From NCBI RefSeq assembly GCF_900109465.1, contig NZ_FOAZ01000017.1:1-64000 (forward strand): a stretch of DNA of 64,000 nt. The letters run 5' to 3'. The translations under genes and the position numbers were made by a program. Source of the stretch: Streptacidiphilus jiangxiensis. Lineage in GTDB: Bacteria > Actinomycetota > Actinomycetes > Streptomycetales > Streptomycetaceae. The notes beneath the pieces are model-generated. The model did not search any database. It saw only the letters and a program-made list of their open reading frames with translations, and had not been told where the DNA came from. Shown here in pieces: positions 18,015-27,266 of this stretch. Position 1 is the first letter of the stretch. Each line of letters starts with the position of its first letter.

Positions 18015-18152
18015 CGCCGCGCCGCCATCGCGTCGAGGATCGCGCGCATGGACGACCGGCCGGCCTCCGGTAGCTCCGTCGTTCCTGCTGCGGGCGGCTG
18101 CGGCGGCCCGGAGCCTTCGAGTGACACACGCGGGCGGGGAGGCCGCCTCGCC

Positions 18153-20210
18153 TCACCGGCAGTCGTACACCGCCACGGCACCGTCGTCCGTGAGGGGCCG
18201 GCAGACGGCCTCGACCAGCTGGACCCGGGGGTCGGCGCCGAGCAGCATGTTCTTGTCGGGAACGACGGCGAAGGAGATCTGCCCGGCGTGCATCTCCGAC
18301 CCGATCGTGTCGACGGTCGGGAAGGGGACGTCACCGGTGAAACCGCCGACCGGCTCGAGCTCGGCGACGCCGCCCATGACGTAGCCGGCGGCCACCGACG
18401 AGGCGAAGACCAGGATCCGGGTGTGCCGCCTGGACTCCGCGTCGTGGTACACGCGCCCTCTGGCCAGCAGCAGTTGCCAGCGGGCCGCCGTGAACGACGC
18501 CTGCACGCCACCGCCGTAGCCCCTGATCCGCCCGCGTGCCGCGGCCGCCGCCGGGGTCGGCCGGACCAGCGTGCCGGTGGCGGCGAGCGGGGTGTCGAAG
18601 GCTCCCCCGGAGCGCTCGAGCAGCCAGACGTCCGCGACGACCGGCCCGGCGACCAGGGCCAGGCCCATCGCCGTCGCGGTGACCACCCCGCCGGTCACCC
18701 GCAGCCGACTTCGGCCGCCCTGGCCGGAACGAACGGCCCCGGAGCGGAACAGCACGACGGCCCCCGCCCCCGCGGCCGCGCCGACGACACCCACCGCCGC
18801 CCCGGCAGCGGCCTCGCCGTGACCGGCCAGCAGCGCCGCGCACCAACCGGCCTCCACCACCAGTGCCGACCCGAGCAACCACGTGGCCCGCCGGCCGCCG
18901 ATGCGCGCGGCCGACCACAACCGCGCCAGACCCGTCCCGGCGAGCGCGGCGAGCGGAGGTATCAGCACGCTGACGTAGTAGTCGTGCATGAGATGGCTCG
19001 CGCTGAACACCGCGCCGTAGGTGCCGAGCCAGACCACCCACAGCCAGGCCGCCGCCCGCACCGGGTCCGGACGCCGGCCGGACTGCTTGCGCAGGCGCCG
19101 CCAGGAGGCCGGTCGACGCCGCAGCAGCAGGGCGGCGCCCGCGACGGTCAGCGGCCAGAGCCAGGCGCAGTCCGGGGCGAGCAGGCCCACGAAGAGGCGG
19201 TGCCAGGACGGTGACGAACCGTAGGAGGTGAGTCCGGCCTCCTGGTACCCCGGATCGTCCGCCCGCTGCTGCGCGGCCTCCCGCGCGTGCGCGGTCGGCG
19301 TTGCCAGCGGCGCCAACCCGAAGAGGTCGTTGTCGTCGAAGCGGCTCACCCCGTTGTACAGGAAGACCTGCTCGAACTCGGAGTTGTGCGTGCTGCCGTC
19401 CACGACCGGCCGTGACGCGGCGGGGGTGAGGGTGACCGCCACCACCCACACCAGCGACAGGCCCGTCGCCAGCAGCCCGAGCACACCTGTCCACAGCAGT
19501 CCGCGACGCCGTCCGGGGCGCGGGTCGGATGCCGGCTCGGAACCCGGGTCCGAACCCGGGTCGGAACGCTCGCCGGGACGCAGGCCGACCAGCAGGGCCA
19601 CGGCGAGTGCGGGCAGCACGAGCCACGCCTCGGCCATCTTGGCCTGGAAGGCGACCGCGATCCAGAACGCCGCCATCAGCACGGACCGGCGCCGGTTCCG
19701 GGTGACCGCCCGCAGGACCGCGTCCGCCGCCAGGACCAGGCAGAGCAGGTAGAGCGGCTCGGGGAGGTTGCCCCGGGTCGAGGAGACGACCACCGGCGTC
19801 ACCGCGAACAGGGCGGCGGCGATCAGCCCGGCCGCGGTGCCCGCGATCCGGCGGACCGCCCGGTAGAGCACCAGCACCGTCAGCCCGGTCTCGACGACCT
19901 GCGGCAGCACCATCGCCCACACCGAGTACCCGAACGCCCGCACCGACAACGCCTGGACCCACAGCGCCCCGGGCAGCTTGTCGAGCGTCATCGTGCCGCG
20001 CAGGTCGAAGGCGCCGTAGAAGAAGTTGTGCCAGTCGGCCGCCATGCTGCGGACCCCGGCGGCGTAGTAGGTCTCCAGTCCCTCGGTGGTGAGTGACCAT
20101 GCCCCGAGGCCGGCGGCGACACCGGCAAGGACCAGCACCAGCAGCCGCGCCCAGGTGAACAGGCCGAGCAGTCGGCGGAGCAGAGCGGGCACGATGCGGG
20201 TCCGATCCAT
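18153..20210 (-). CDS. GT39-family (ArnT-like) integral membrane glycosyltransferase
   Basis: 685 residues with about 12 membrane helices. The first periplasmic loop has YYAAGVRSMAADWHNFFYGAFD and then the TLDKLPGALWVQALS motif typical of actinobacterial ArnT-like mannosyltransferases. An Asp/Gly/Ser/Pro linker with repeated GSDPGSEP lies in the middle, and a soluble extracellular C-terminal domain ends the protein. It should transfer a sugar from a polyprenyl phosphate carrier outside the membrane. It is convergent with the exopolysaccharide operon (139 nt between stops), so functional linkage is only suggested. The start at ATG 20210 has no strong ribosome site. Confidence 0.85.
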   Translation of the reverse strand: MDRTRIVPALLRRLLGLFTWARLLVLVLAGVAAGLGAWSLTTEGLETYYAAGVRSMAADWHNFFYGAFDLRGTMTLDKLPGALWVQALSVRAFGYSVWAMVLPQVVETGLTVLVLYRAVRRIAGTAAGLIAAALFAVTPVVVSSTRGNLPEPLYLLCLVLAADAVLRAVTRNRRRSVLMAAFWIAVAFQAKMAEAWLVLPALAVALLVGLRPGERSDPGSDPGSEPASDPRPGRRRGLLWTGVLGLLATGLSLVWVVAVTLTPAASRPVVDGSTHNSEFEQVFLYNGVSRFDDNDLFGLAPLATPTAHAREAAQQRADDPGYQEAGLTSYGSSPSWHRLFVGLLAPDCAWLWPLTVAGAALLLRRRPASWRRLRKQSGRRPDPVRAAAWLWVVWLGTYGAVFSASHLMHDYYVSVLIPPLAALAGTGLARLWSAARIGGRRATWLLGSALVVEAGWCAALLAGHGEAAAGAAVGVVGAAAGAGAVVLFRSGAVRSGQGGRSRLRVTGGVVTATAMGLALVAGPVVADVWLLERSGGAFDTPLAATGTLVRPTPAAAAARGRIRGYGGGVQASFTAARWQLLLARGRVYHDAESRRHTRILVFASSVAAGYVMGGVAELEPVGGFTGDVPFPTVDTIGSEMHAGQISFAVVPDKNMLLGADPRVQLVEAVCRPLTDDGAVAVYDCR

Positions 20211-20357
20211 GGTCAGGGACTGATTCGACGACGCATCATGACGACCGCCCGCCGATGGATCAAGCTCGCGCCGGTCCGCGCGTCCGCGTTGTCCGGGTGC
20301 ATCCGAAAGGTGACCGCGGAACGGTCACCAGACGCGTCGGCTTTACGAGACGGAAGA

Positions 20358-20430
20358 GTTTCGATACGCTTCAGTTCCGATACACCGTCGTTCCGATACT
20401 CTGGTGTTCCGATACCCGTCCGTTCCGAAT
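20358..20430 (+). repeat. Five tandem GTTCCGATAC units at exact 16-bp period
   Basis: GTTCCGATAC occurs at 20374, 20390 and 20406. Degenerate first and last copies (GTTTCGATAC at 20358, GTTCCGAATG at 20422) keep the same 16-bp register. The six bases between units are not conserved. The array ends 19 nt before the tetR start codon. It is probably a multi-site operator/promoter for the tetR-MFS operon; adjacent units lie about 1.5 helical turns apart and alternate units about 3 turns. Confidence 0.7.
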
Positions 20431-20448
20431 GGTGGTGACCCGCAGCCG

Positions 20449-21090
20449 ATGACCTCGACCACTCCCGTCCCCGGCCGCAAGCGCGACGCCTCTCGCGACG
20501 ACGCGCTGCGCCAGGCCGCGCTCGAAGTCCTGGCGGAGGTCGGCTACGACCGCCTCACGGTCGACGCCGTGGCCGCCCGCGCCGGCGCGGGCAAGGCGAC
20601 GTGCTACCGCCGCTGGGCGAGCAAGGCCGAGCTGGTCGTCGACGCGGTCAGCCACATCAAGGCCAAGCTGGAGCAGCCGAACACCGGCTCCCTGCGCGGC
20701 GACCTGATCGCGCTGACCTCCCACGCCACCGCTCGGGACGACTCGTTCCGGGTGGACGTCCAGTCCGGGCTCCTCACGGGGCTCGTCCGCGACGCCCAGC
20801 TGCGGGAGGTCTTCGCCGAGCAGTTCGTGGCGCCGCGCAAGGCCGTCTTCCGCACGATCTTCGAGCAGGCGGTCGAGCGCGGCGAGATCACGCCCGCCCC
20901 CAACGTCGAACTGCTCTCGGACATTGTCCCGTCCATGGTCTTCCACCAGCTCCTCACGACCGGACGGCCGCCGACCCCCGAGTTCGTCCTCAGGGTCATC
21001 GACGAGATCGTCCTCCCGCTCGCCCAGGCGACGCCCGAAGCCAAGAACCAGCAGCAGAACCAGAACCAGACAAGGACTCCCTCGTCATGA
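20449..21090 (+). CDS. TetR-family transcriptional regulator
   Basis: 213 residues from ATG 20449; a longer frame from 20404 would start inside the repeat array. The N-terminal HTH (about 16-61) has ALEVLAEVGYDRLTVDAVA and AGAGKATCYRRWASKAELV, the classic TetR form. The C-terminal domain resembles the TetR_C group found next to drug exporters and ends in a Gln/Asn-rich tail (NQQQNQNQT). It overlaps the MFS exporter by 4 bp (ATGA), so the two are translationally coupled. It likely represses both via the upstream 16-bp repeats. Confidence 0.93.
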   Translation: MTSTTPVPGRKRDASRDDALRQAALEVLAEVGYDRLTVDAVAARAGAGKATCYRRWASKAELVVDAVSHIKAKLEQPNTGSLRGDLIALTSHATARDDSFRVDVQSGLLTGLVRDAQLREVFAEQFVAPRKAVFRTIFEQAVERGEITPAPNVELLSDIVPSMVFHQLLTTGRPPTPEFVLRVIDEIVLPLAQATPEAKNQQQNQNQTRTPSS

Positions 21091-22613
21091 ACGAGTCGAC
21101 AGCCCAGCCCCTCGACCCCAGGCGGTGGCGGGCGCTGGCCTTCATCGGCCTCGCCCAGCTGATGGTCGTCCTCGACGGCACCATCGTGAACATCGCCCTC
21201 CCCTCCGCGCAGCACGACCTCGGCATCTCCGACGCGAACCGCCAGTGGGTCGTCACCGCCTACGCCCTGGCCTTCGGCGGACTGCTGCTCTTCGGCGGGC
21301 GCATCGCCGACCGCTGGGGGCGCCGCCGCGCCTTCATCATCGGCCTCATCGGCTTCGCCGGCGCCTCCGCGCTCGGTGGCGCGGCCGTCAACACCGGCAT
21401 GCTGCTGGGAGCCCGCGCGCTGCAGGGCGCGTTCGGCGCGATCCTCGCCCCGGCCGCACTGTCGCTGCTGACGGTGATGTTCACCCAGCCCAAGGAGCGC
21501 GCGAAGGCGTTCGGCGTCTACGGCGCGATCTCCGGCGGCGGCGCCGCCATCGGCCTGATCCTCGGCGGTGCGCTCACCGAGTACGCAAGCTGGCGCTGGA
21601 CGCTGTACGTCAACGTCCTCTTCGCCGTCGTCGCCGTGGCCGGCGCGATCTTCGAGATCAAGGAGCCGCACGGCAGCCGGAACACCAACCGTCTGGACAT
21701 CCCCGGCATCCTCCTCGCCGGCTCGGGCCTGGCCTCGCTGGTCTACGGCTTCAGCAAGGCCTCGACCGACGGCTGGAGCTCGTCGACCACGCTCGGGTTC
21801 ATCATCGCGGCCGTGGTGCTGCTGGCCGCGTTCGTGTTCGTCCAGGCCCGCACCAAGGCGCCGCTGCTGCCGCTGCGCGTGGTGCTGGACCGCAACCGCG
21901 GCGGCGCGTACCTGACCATCGGCATCGCGGTGGTCGGCATGTTCGGCGCGTTCCTCTTCCTGACGTACTACCTGCAGGTCGTGCTCGGCTACAGCCCGCT
22001 CAAGAGCGGCCTGGCCTTCCTGCCGATGGTCGTCGGCATGATGATCGGCGCGACGCAGGTCGCCGTCCGACTGCTGCCCAAGGTCCCGACGCGGGCGCTG
22101 ATGGTCCCCGGCGCGCTGATCGCCGCCGCGGCGATGCTGATCCTGACGCAGATCTCGGTCGGCGGATCGTACGCGACCCACGTCCTGCCGGCGCTGCTGA
22201 TGCTGGGCTTCGGCATGGGCCTGGTCTTCATGCCGGCGATGAACCTGGCGACCCGTGGCGTCAAGCCGCAGGACGCGGGCGTCGCCTCGGCGATGGTGAG
22301 CACCTCGCAGCAGGTCGGCGGCGCGATCGGCACCTCGCTGCTGAGCACCATCGCCAACAGCGCCACCGCGAACTACGCCTCCTCTCACGCGGCGCAGGTC
22401 CACTCGAAGGCGGACGGCGTGCAGCTCGGACTGCAGGCGATGGTCCACGGGTTCTCCGTGGCCTACTGGATCGCCGGGGGCCTGCTGGCCCTGGCCGCCC
22501 TGTCGGCGGGCCTGCTGATCAACGCCCGCCCGCAGAGCGGCGGCCCGGACGTCCACGCGAGCGGCGACGGCACCAAGGCCACCGAGGACGCCCCTCCGGT
22601 CTTCGCGCACTGA
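21087..22613 (+). CDS. DHA2 (EmrB/QacA-type) MFS drug exporter
   Basis: 508 residues, 14 predicted membrane helices. Helix 1 carries QLMVVLDGTIVNIALP (motif D1 of the 14-TMS family), the first cytosolic loop has GGRIADRWGRRRAF (motif A), and LQGAFGAILAPAALSLL lies in TM4-5. It is a proton antiporter for hydrophobic compounds. It is coupled to the preceding tetR gene and followed by a strong intrinsic terminator. Confidence 0.93.
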   Translation: MNESTAQPLDPRRWRALAFIGLAQLMVVLDGTIVNIALPSAQHDLGISDANRQWVVTAYALAFGGLLLFGGRIADRWGRRRAFIIGLIGFAGASALGGAAVNTGMLLGARALQGAFGAILAPAALSLLTVMFTQPKERAKAFGVYGAISGGGAAIGLILGGALTEYASWRWTLYVNVLFAVVAVAGAIFEIKEPHGSRNTNRLDIPGILLAGSGLASLVYGFSKASTDGWSSSTTLGFIIAAVVLLAAFVFVQARTKAPLLPLRVVLDRNRGGAYLTIGIAVVGMFGAFLFLTYYLQVVLGYSPLKSGLAFLPMVVGMMIGATQVAVRLLPKVPTRALMVPGALIAAAAMLILTQISVGGSYATHVLPALLMLGFGMGLVFMPAMNLATRGVKPQDAGVASAMVSTSQQVGGAIGTSLLSTIANSATANYASSHAAQVHSKADGVQLGLQAMVHGFSVAYWIAGGLLALAALSAGLLINARPQSGGPDVHASGDGTKATEDAPPVFAH

Positions 22614-22632
22614 CGCCTCCCAGTCCCGGAAG

Positions 22633-22675
22633 AGCGCCCGGCCACGACGCACCCGCGTCGCGGCCGGGCGCTTTT
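22633..22675 (+). terminator. Intrinsic terminator after MFS gene
   Basis: AGCGCCCGGCC pairs with GGCCGGGCGCT, with a further GACGC/GCGTC step inside, and TTTT follows. It separates the MFS operon from the PadR operon. Confidence 0.8.
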
Positions 22676-22688
22676 CGGACCAACTATG

Positions 22689-22724
22689 CACCACGTGTAT
22701 ACGTGGTGTGTATAGTCACTGCCA
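22689..22724 (+). promoter_or_regulatory. PadR operator and leaderless promoter
   Basis: CACCACGT-GTAT-ACGTGGTG (22689-22708) is an 8-bp perfect inverted repeat. TATAGT at 22711-22716 is a good -10 hexamer that ends 7 nt before ATG 22724, with no Shine-Dalgarno, so the mRNA is probably leaderless. The palindrome fills the -35 to -10 spacer, the expected place for an autorepressor such as PadR. Confidence 0.65.
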
Positions 22725-23248
22725 TGACCATCGGACACACCCTGCTCGGGCTGCTGGAGTCCGGGCCGCGCCACGGCTACGACCTCAAACGCGCCTTCGA
22801 CGAGCGCTTCGGCCACGACCGCCCGCTGCACTACGGGCAGGTCTACTCGACGATGGCGCGGCTGCTGAAGAACGGCCTCGTCGAGGTCGACGGCGTCGAG
22901 CCCGGGGGCGGTCCGGAGCGCAAGCGCTACGCCATCACCGACGCCGGGCTGACCGACGTCGAGCAGTGGCTCGCCTCCCCGGAGAAGCCCGAGCCCTACC
23001 TGCACAACACCCTGTACACCAAGGTCGTCCTCGCGCTGCTGACCGACCGCAGCGCGCAGAACATCCTGGACACCCAGCGGGCCGAGCACCTGCGCCTGAT
23101 GCGCGAGCTCACCCGTCGCAAGCTCGACGGCGACTTCGCCGACCAGCTGATCTGCGACCACGCCCTGTTCCACCTGGAGGCCGACCTGCGCTGGCTCGAG
23201 CTCACCGCCGCCCGCCTGGACCAGCTCCGCGCCGAGGTGACCGCATGA
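22724..23248 (+). CDS. PadR-family transcriptional regulator
   Basis: 174 residues from ATG 22724. The PadR winged helix is plain: LLGLLESGPRHGYDLKRAFDE, then YGQVYSTMARLLKNGLVE and RKRYAITDAG, followed by a helical C-terminal dimerisation region. It overlaps the ABC ATPase start by 4 bp and sits first in a regulator-ATPase-permease operon, so it most likely represses its own export system and responds to its substrate. Confidence 0.93.
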   Translation: MTIGHTLLGLLESGPRHGYDLKRAFDERFGHDRPLHYGQVYSTMARLLKNGLVEVDGVEPGGGPERKRYAITDAGLTDVEQWLASPEKPEPYLHNTLYTKVVLALLTDRSAQNILDTQRAEHLRLMRELTRRKLDGDFADQLICDHALFHLEADLRWLELTAARLDQLRAEVTA

Positions 23249-23955
23249 CCGGGAACGCTTCGACCCTCGAGTCCGAGCCCGTCCTCAGCGCGACCGCGCT
23301 GCAGAAGGCCTACGGCGCCACCCCCGCCCTCGACGGCGCCGACTTCGAGATCCACGCGGGCGAGACCGTCGCCGTGATGGGCCCCTCCGGCTCCGGCAAG
23401 TCGACGCTGCTGCACTGCCTGGCCGGGATCGTGCGGCCGGACGCGGGCGTGGTGCGGTACCGGGGGCAGGAGCTGTCCGCGATGGGCGACGCCGAACGCA
23501 GCGCGCTGCGCCGGGAGGAGTTCGGCTTCGTCTTCCAGTTCGGACAGCTGGTCCCCGAGCTCACCTGCCTGGAGAACGTCGCACTGCCGCTGCGCCTGGC
23601 CGGGGCCCGGCGCCGGGACGCCGAGCAGCGGGCCGCCCGCTGGCTGGAGCGGCTGGAGGTCGCCGAGCTGGGCCGCAAACGACCCGGCGAGGTCTCGGGC
23701 GGTCAGGGCCAGCGGGTCGCGGTCGCACGGGCGCTGGTGGCCGAGCCCCGCGTGGTCTTCGCCGACGAGCCGACGGGCGCGCTCGACTCCCTCAACGGCG
23801 AGCGGGTGATGCAACTGCTCTCCGCCGCCGCGCGGGAGACCAGGGCCGCCGTCGTCCTGGTCACCCACGAGGCCAGGGTCGCCGCCTACTCCGACCGCGA
23901 GGTCGTCGTCCGCGACGGCCGGACCAGGACGAACGTGTCGGCGGACGTCCGGTGA
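23245..23955 (+). CDS. ABC transporter ATP-binding protein (MacB/LolD type)
   Basis: 236 residues. Walker A GPSGSGKST is at 46-54, the Q-loop in FVFQFGQLVPEL, the signature is VSGGQGQR (a Gly in place of the usual third Gln), Walker B VVFADEPTGALD and the switch His in VLVTHEARV. The short size and THEARVAAYSDRE end place it in the MacB/LolD/FtsE-like group that works with FtsX-type permeases. Its start overlaps padR and its stop overlaps the permease start. Confidence 0.93.
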   Translation: MTGNASTLESEPVLSATALQKAYGATPALDGADFEIHAGETVAVMGPSGSGKSTLLHCLAGIVRPDAGVVRYRGQELSAMGDAERSALRREEFGFVFQFGQLVPELTCLENVALPLRLAGARRRDAEQRAARWLERLEVAELGRKRPGEVSGGQGQRVAVARALVAEPRVVFADEPTGALDSLNGERVMQLLSAAARETRAAVVLVTHEARVAAYSDREVVVRDGRTRTNVSADVR

Positions 23956-26312
23956 CCGCCGCCACCACCTGGTTCAGGGATCTGCGCCTCGGCGCGCGCT
24001 TCGCCGTCAGCGGGCGGGAGGGCTGGTTCCGCACGCTGCTGACCGCCTTCGGCGTCGGCTGCGCCGTCGCCCTGCTGATGCTCGCGACGGCGCTGCCGGG
24101 CATGATGAACGCCCGCAACACACGCGGCGCGGAGCGGGATCTCAGCTACTACGGCGGCCCGCTGGCCGCCTCCGCCACGACCCTGCTCGTCCGTGACGCG
24201 AACACCACCTTCCACGGCGACGACGTCCACGGGGAGCAGGTCAAGCCCGAGGGGGCCCGGGTGCCGACCCCGCCCGGCCTGCCGGCCTGGCCCGCGGACG
24301 GCACGATGTACGTCTCCCCGGCGCTGCGCGCACTGCTCGCCTCGCCCGAGGGGTCGCTGCTCAAGCAGCGGCTGCCGTTCCGCGACGTCGGCACCGTGGG
24401 CGACGCGGGCCTGGTCGGCCCGAGCGAGCTGGCCTACTACGCCGGGGACGCGACGCTCGCCGCCCCGGCGGACGGCTCGCACGCCCCGGACGGCACCTAC
24501 CGCACGAACAGCATCGGCGGACGCGCCGTCACGGACGGGCTGTCGCCGATCCTGATGCTGCTCACCGTGATCACCTTCGTGGTCCTGCTGGTGCCCGTGG
24601 GCGTCTTCCTCGCCACCGCGGTGCGGATCGGCGGGGAGCGGCGCGACCGCAGGCTGGCCGCGTTGCGGCTGGTCGGCGTCGACATCCGCGGCACCCACCG
24701 GGTCGCGGCCGGCGAGGCGCTGGTCGGCGCGGTGCTCGGGGTGCTCTCGGGCTTCGGCATCTTCCTGCTGGCCCGCCAGTTCGTCGCCTCCGTCGACCTG
24801 CTGGGCCTGAGCGTCTTCCCCTCCGACATCGCGCCGAACGCGGCCCTGGTCGGCTGGATCACGCTGGTGGTGCCGCTGCTCGCCGTGGCCGTCACCACGC
24901 TGTCACTGCGCGGAGTCACCATCGAGCCGCTCGGCGTGATGCGCGGCGGCGCGCCGCTGCGGCGCAGGCTCTGGTGGCGGCTGCTGGCCCCGGCGGTCGG
25001 TGCGGCCCTGCTGCTCTCGATGCGGCTCGGCTCCGACTTCACCGGCTCGGCCCAGCGTCAGCTCGTCGCGGGGGTGGTGCTGCTGCTGGTCGGCGTCACG
25101 ATGCTGCTGCCCTGGGTGATGGAGCGGGTGGTCGGCCGGTTGGGCGGCGGGCCGGTGCCCGTCCAGCTCGGGAGCCGGCGGCTCCAGCTCTCCGGCGGCA
25201 CCGCGGCGCGGGCCGTCAGCGGGGTCGCCGTCGCCGTGGCGGGCGCGATCGCGGTGCAGAGCCTGTTCTCCGCCTCGTCCGGCCAGTTCACGGTCGACAC
25301 CGGCCGGGACCTGACCCGCGCCCAGGCGGGGATCAACGGCTCCGTCATCGACGCCGCCCAGGGCGCCGCCGTCGTCTCCAAGCTGCGCGCCACCTCCGGG
25401 GTGCTCGGCGCGACGAGTCTGCTGAGCGACTACACCGTGGCCGTACCCGGCTCGGACCAGCAGCTCACGATCCTGGTCGGCGACTGCGCGACGCTGGTCG
25501 AGTACGCCTCGATCACCGACTGCACGGACAGTGCGGTCGGCGGTGCGTGGCTGGTGAACAACCCGCCCGCGGGTGATCCCTCGGACGTCCAGCAGCCTCC
25601 GCTGCGTCCCGGCGAGCGGGTGGACCTGCACGGCACCGACCTCGGCTCGCAGCACCGGCTCCGGCCGGACTACTGGAGGATCCCGGCCACCCTGCGGACG
25701 GCGGCGCCCCGTCGGGGCCCGGACGGGATGCCCCGCACCGGTCTCTTCGTCACCCCGGCGACCCTGGCCCCGCAGCGCCTCGGCGAGACGTTCCTGACCA
25801 GCGCGATCAGCCTGTCGTCCAGCGACCCGGACGCCGTCGAGCGTGCCCGCACCACTGTCTCCCTCGCGGCCCCCGGACTGACCGTCGACTCCTACACCAC
25901 GACCACGACCGACCGGAAGTTCGCCAACATCCAGCGCGGTCTGATGGTCGGCGCGATCGTCACGCTGCTGCTGATCGCCATCGGCATGGCCGTCTCGACC
26001 ACGGAGCAACTGCGGGAACGCAAGCGCCTGCTGGCCGTCCTGGTGGCCTTCGGCACCAAGCGTTCGACGCTGGCCCTGTCGGTGCTGTGGCAGAGCGCCG
26101 TGCCCGTCGTGATCGGGCTCGCGCTCGCGCTCGTCGGCGGTCTCGGGCTCGGCGCGCTGCTGATGCGGACGACGTCCAGCGCCGTCCACTTCGACTGGGG
26201 CGTGGTCGCCACGATGCTCGGCGCCGGCCTGGCCGCGGTGGCCGTGGCCACTCTGCTCAGCCTCCCGGCGCTGTGGCGTCTGATGCGGGCGGACGGCCTG
26301 CGGACCGAGTGA
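23952..26312 (+). CDS. FtsX-like ABC permease
   Basis: 786 residues from GTG 23952 (overlap GTGA with the ATPase stop). It has an N-terminal membrane helix (about 28-50), a large extracytoplasmic domain, a first FtsX block of three helices around residues 195-325 with the cytosolic RRDRRLAALRLVGVD loop, a second extracytoplasmic domain and a second FtsX block near 665-785 with RERKRLLAVLVAFGTKRSTL. The double FtsX layout is usual for actinobacterial exporters of peptides or lipids; the substrate is unknown. It ends 7 nt before a perfect 12-bp hairpin. Confidence 0.9.
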   Translation: MTAATTWFRDLRLGARFAVSGREGWFRTLLTAFGVGCAVALLMLATALPGMMNARNTRGAERDLSYYGGPLAASATTLLVRDANTTFHGDDVHGEQVKPEGARVPTPPGLPAWPADGTMYVSPALRALLASPEGSLLKQRLPFRDVGTVGDAGLVGPSELAYYAGDATLAAPADGSHAPDGTYRTNSIGGRAVTDGLSPILMLLTVITFVVLLVPVGVFLATAVRIGGERRDRRLAALRLVGVDIRGTHRVAAGEALVGAVLGVLSGFGIFLLARQFVASVDLLGLSVFPSDIAPNAALVGWITLVVPLLAVAVTTLSLRGVTIEPLGVMRGGAPLRRRLWWRLLAPAVGAALLLSMRLGSDFTGSAQRQLVAGVVLLLVGVTMLLPWVMERVVGRLGGGPVPVQLGSRRLQLSGGTAARAVSGVAVAVAGAIAVQSLFSASSGQFTVDTGRDLTRAQAGINGSVIDAAQGAAVVSKLRATSGVLGATSLLSDYTVAVPGSDQQLTILVGDCATLVEYASITDCTDSAVGGAWLVNNPPAGDPSDVQQPPLRPGERVDLHGTDLGSQHRLRPDYWRIPATLRTAAPRRGPDGMPRTGLFVTPATLAPQRLGETFLTSAISLSSSDPDAVERARTTVSLAAPGLTVDSYTTTTTDRKFANIQRGLMVGAIVTLLLIAIGMAVSTTEQLRERKRLLAVLVAFGTKRSTLALSVLWQSAVPVVIGLALALVGGLGLGALLMRTTSSAVHFDWGVVATMLGAGLAAVAVATLLSLPALWRLMRADGLRTE

Positions 26313-26318
26313 CGCCGA

Positions 26319-26348
26319 AGCCCGCGCGGGGAGGGGCCCGCGCGGGCT
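26319..26348. terminator. Perfect 12-bp hairpin between convergent operons
   Basis: AGCCCGCGCGGG, loop GAGGGG, then CCCGCGCGGGCT. It has no U-tract, but it lies between the stops of the permease (26312) and the minus-strand hydrolase (26356), so it probably acts as a bidirectional terminator. Confidence 0.65.
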
Positions 26349-26355
26349 GCCGCGA

Positions 26356-27222
26356 TTACTCCGCCCAGTCCGGGGCGCGGAACGAGCCGCCGTACATCGG
26401 CAGTTCGATGGTGTGTCCGTAGCGCGCCAGTTGGCTCCAGGGCCGGTTGATCCCGGCCGAGCCGTACTGCCGGACGCGGGTGACGGCGTCCAGGTCCAGG
26501 ACGTCGACGAGGACCTCCTCCCCCGCGCCGGCCTGCTGGCGGACCGTCCCCTCCGGGTCGACGATCGCGCTGCCGCCGACTCCGCAGGGGTCGGCGGCGT
26601 TGACGTTGACGACGTAGAGCTGGTTGGTCCAGGCGTTGGCCCGGGCGCAGACCAGCTCCATCTCCCGGTCGCGCGTGGTGGTCAGCGTCGGCTGGATCAC
26701 CACCTCCGCGCCCAGCCAGGCCAGCTGACGCACCGTCTCCGGGAAGGAGCCGTCGTAGCAGATGGCCAGGCCGACCTTGCCGACGCCCGGGATCTCGAAG
26801 ACGGTGAAGGAACTGCCCGGGGTCGCGGTCTCGTACGGCTGCCAGGGGAAGACCTTGCGGTAGCGTGCCGCGATCTCCCCCGCCGGTGAGATCGCCAGGG
26901 CGGTGTTGTACACCTGCCCGTCCTCCGCCCGCTCGAAGACCGTGCCGGGGACCAGCCACAGCCCGGTCTCCCGCGCAAGCTCACCGAGGCGCTCCGTCAG
27001 CGCACCCGGCAGGGGCACCGCCGCGCGCCTCATCCAGCCCTTCGGCGCGGGCCGCAGCAGGGGGCCCTCCGCCGCGAGGAAGAGCTCAGGAACGACGACC
27101 AACTGGACGTGCGGGAACAGCTCCCGGGTCAGCCGGGTCTGCTCGGCGAAGCGCTCCCAGCTCGCTTCGAGGTCGTGAGGGACGGGTGCGGTCTGCAGCG
27201 CCGCGATGGCGAGAGTGCGCAT
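26356..27222 (-). CDS. Carbon-nitrogen (nitrilase-superfamily) hydrolase
   Basis: 288 residues from ATG 27222 (MRTLAIAALQ); an alternative ATG at 27240 adds six residues. The Glu-Lys-Cys triad is visible: E46 (VVVPELFL), K123 (YRKVFPWQPYE) and C155 (AICYDGSFPE). The members hydrolyse amides, carbamoyl groups or nitriles; the closest biochemical neighbours by motif are aliphatic amidases/formamidases and N-carbamoylputrescine amidase, but substrate cannot be fixed. It follows an APC permease on the same strand (about 44 nt), so it likely degrades the compound imported by that carrier. Confidence 0.9.
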   Translation of the reverse strand: MRTLAIAALQTAPVPHDLEASWERFAEQTRLTRELFPHVQLVVVPELFLAAEGPLLRPAPKGWMRRAAVPLPGALTERLGELARETGLWLVPGTVFERAEDGQVYNTALAISPAGEIAARYRKVFPWQPYETATPGSSFTVFEIPGVGKVGLAICYDGSFPETVRQLAWLGAEVVIQPTLTTTRDREMELVCARANAWTNQLYVVNVNAADPCGVGGSAIVDPEGTVRQQAGAGEEVLVDVLDLDAVTRVRQYGSAGINRPWSQLARYGHTIELPMYGGSFRAPDWAE

Positions 27223-27266
27223 GGTGCTCGGTTTTCCCATCGGTGGGGTTCGGGTGGGCCGGCTGG

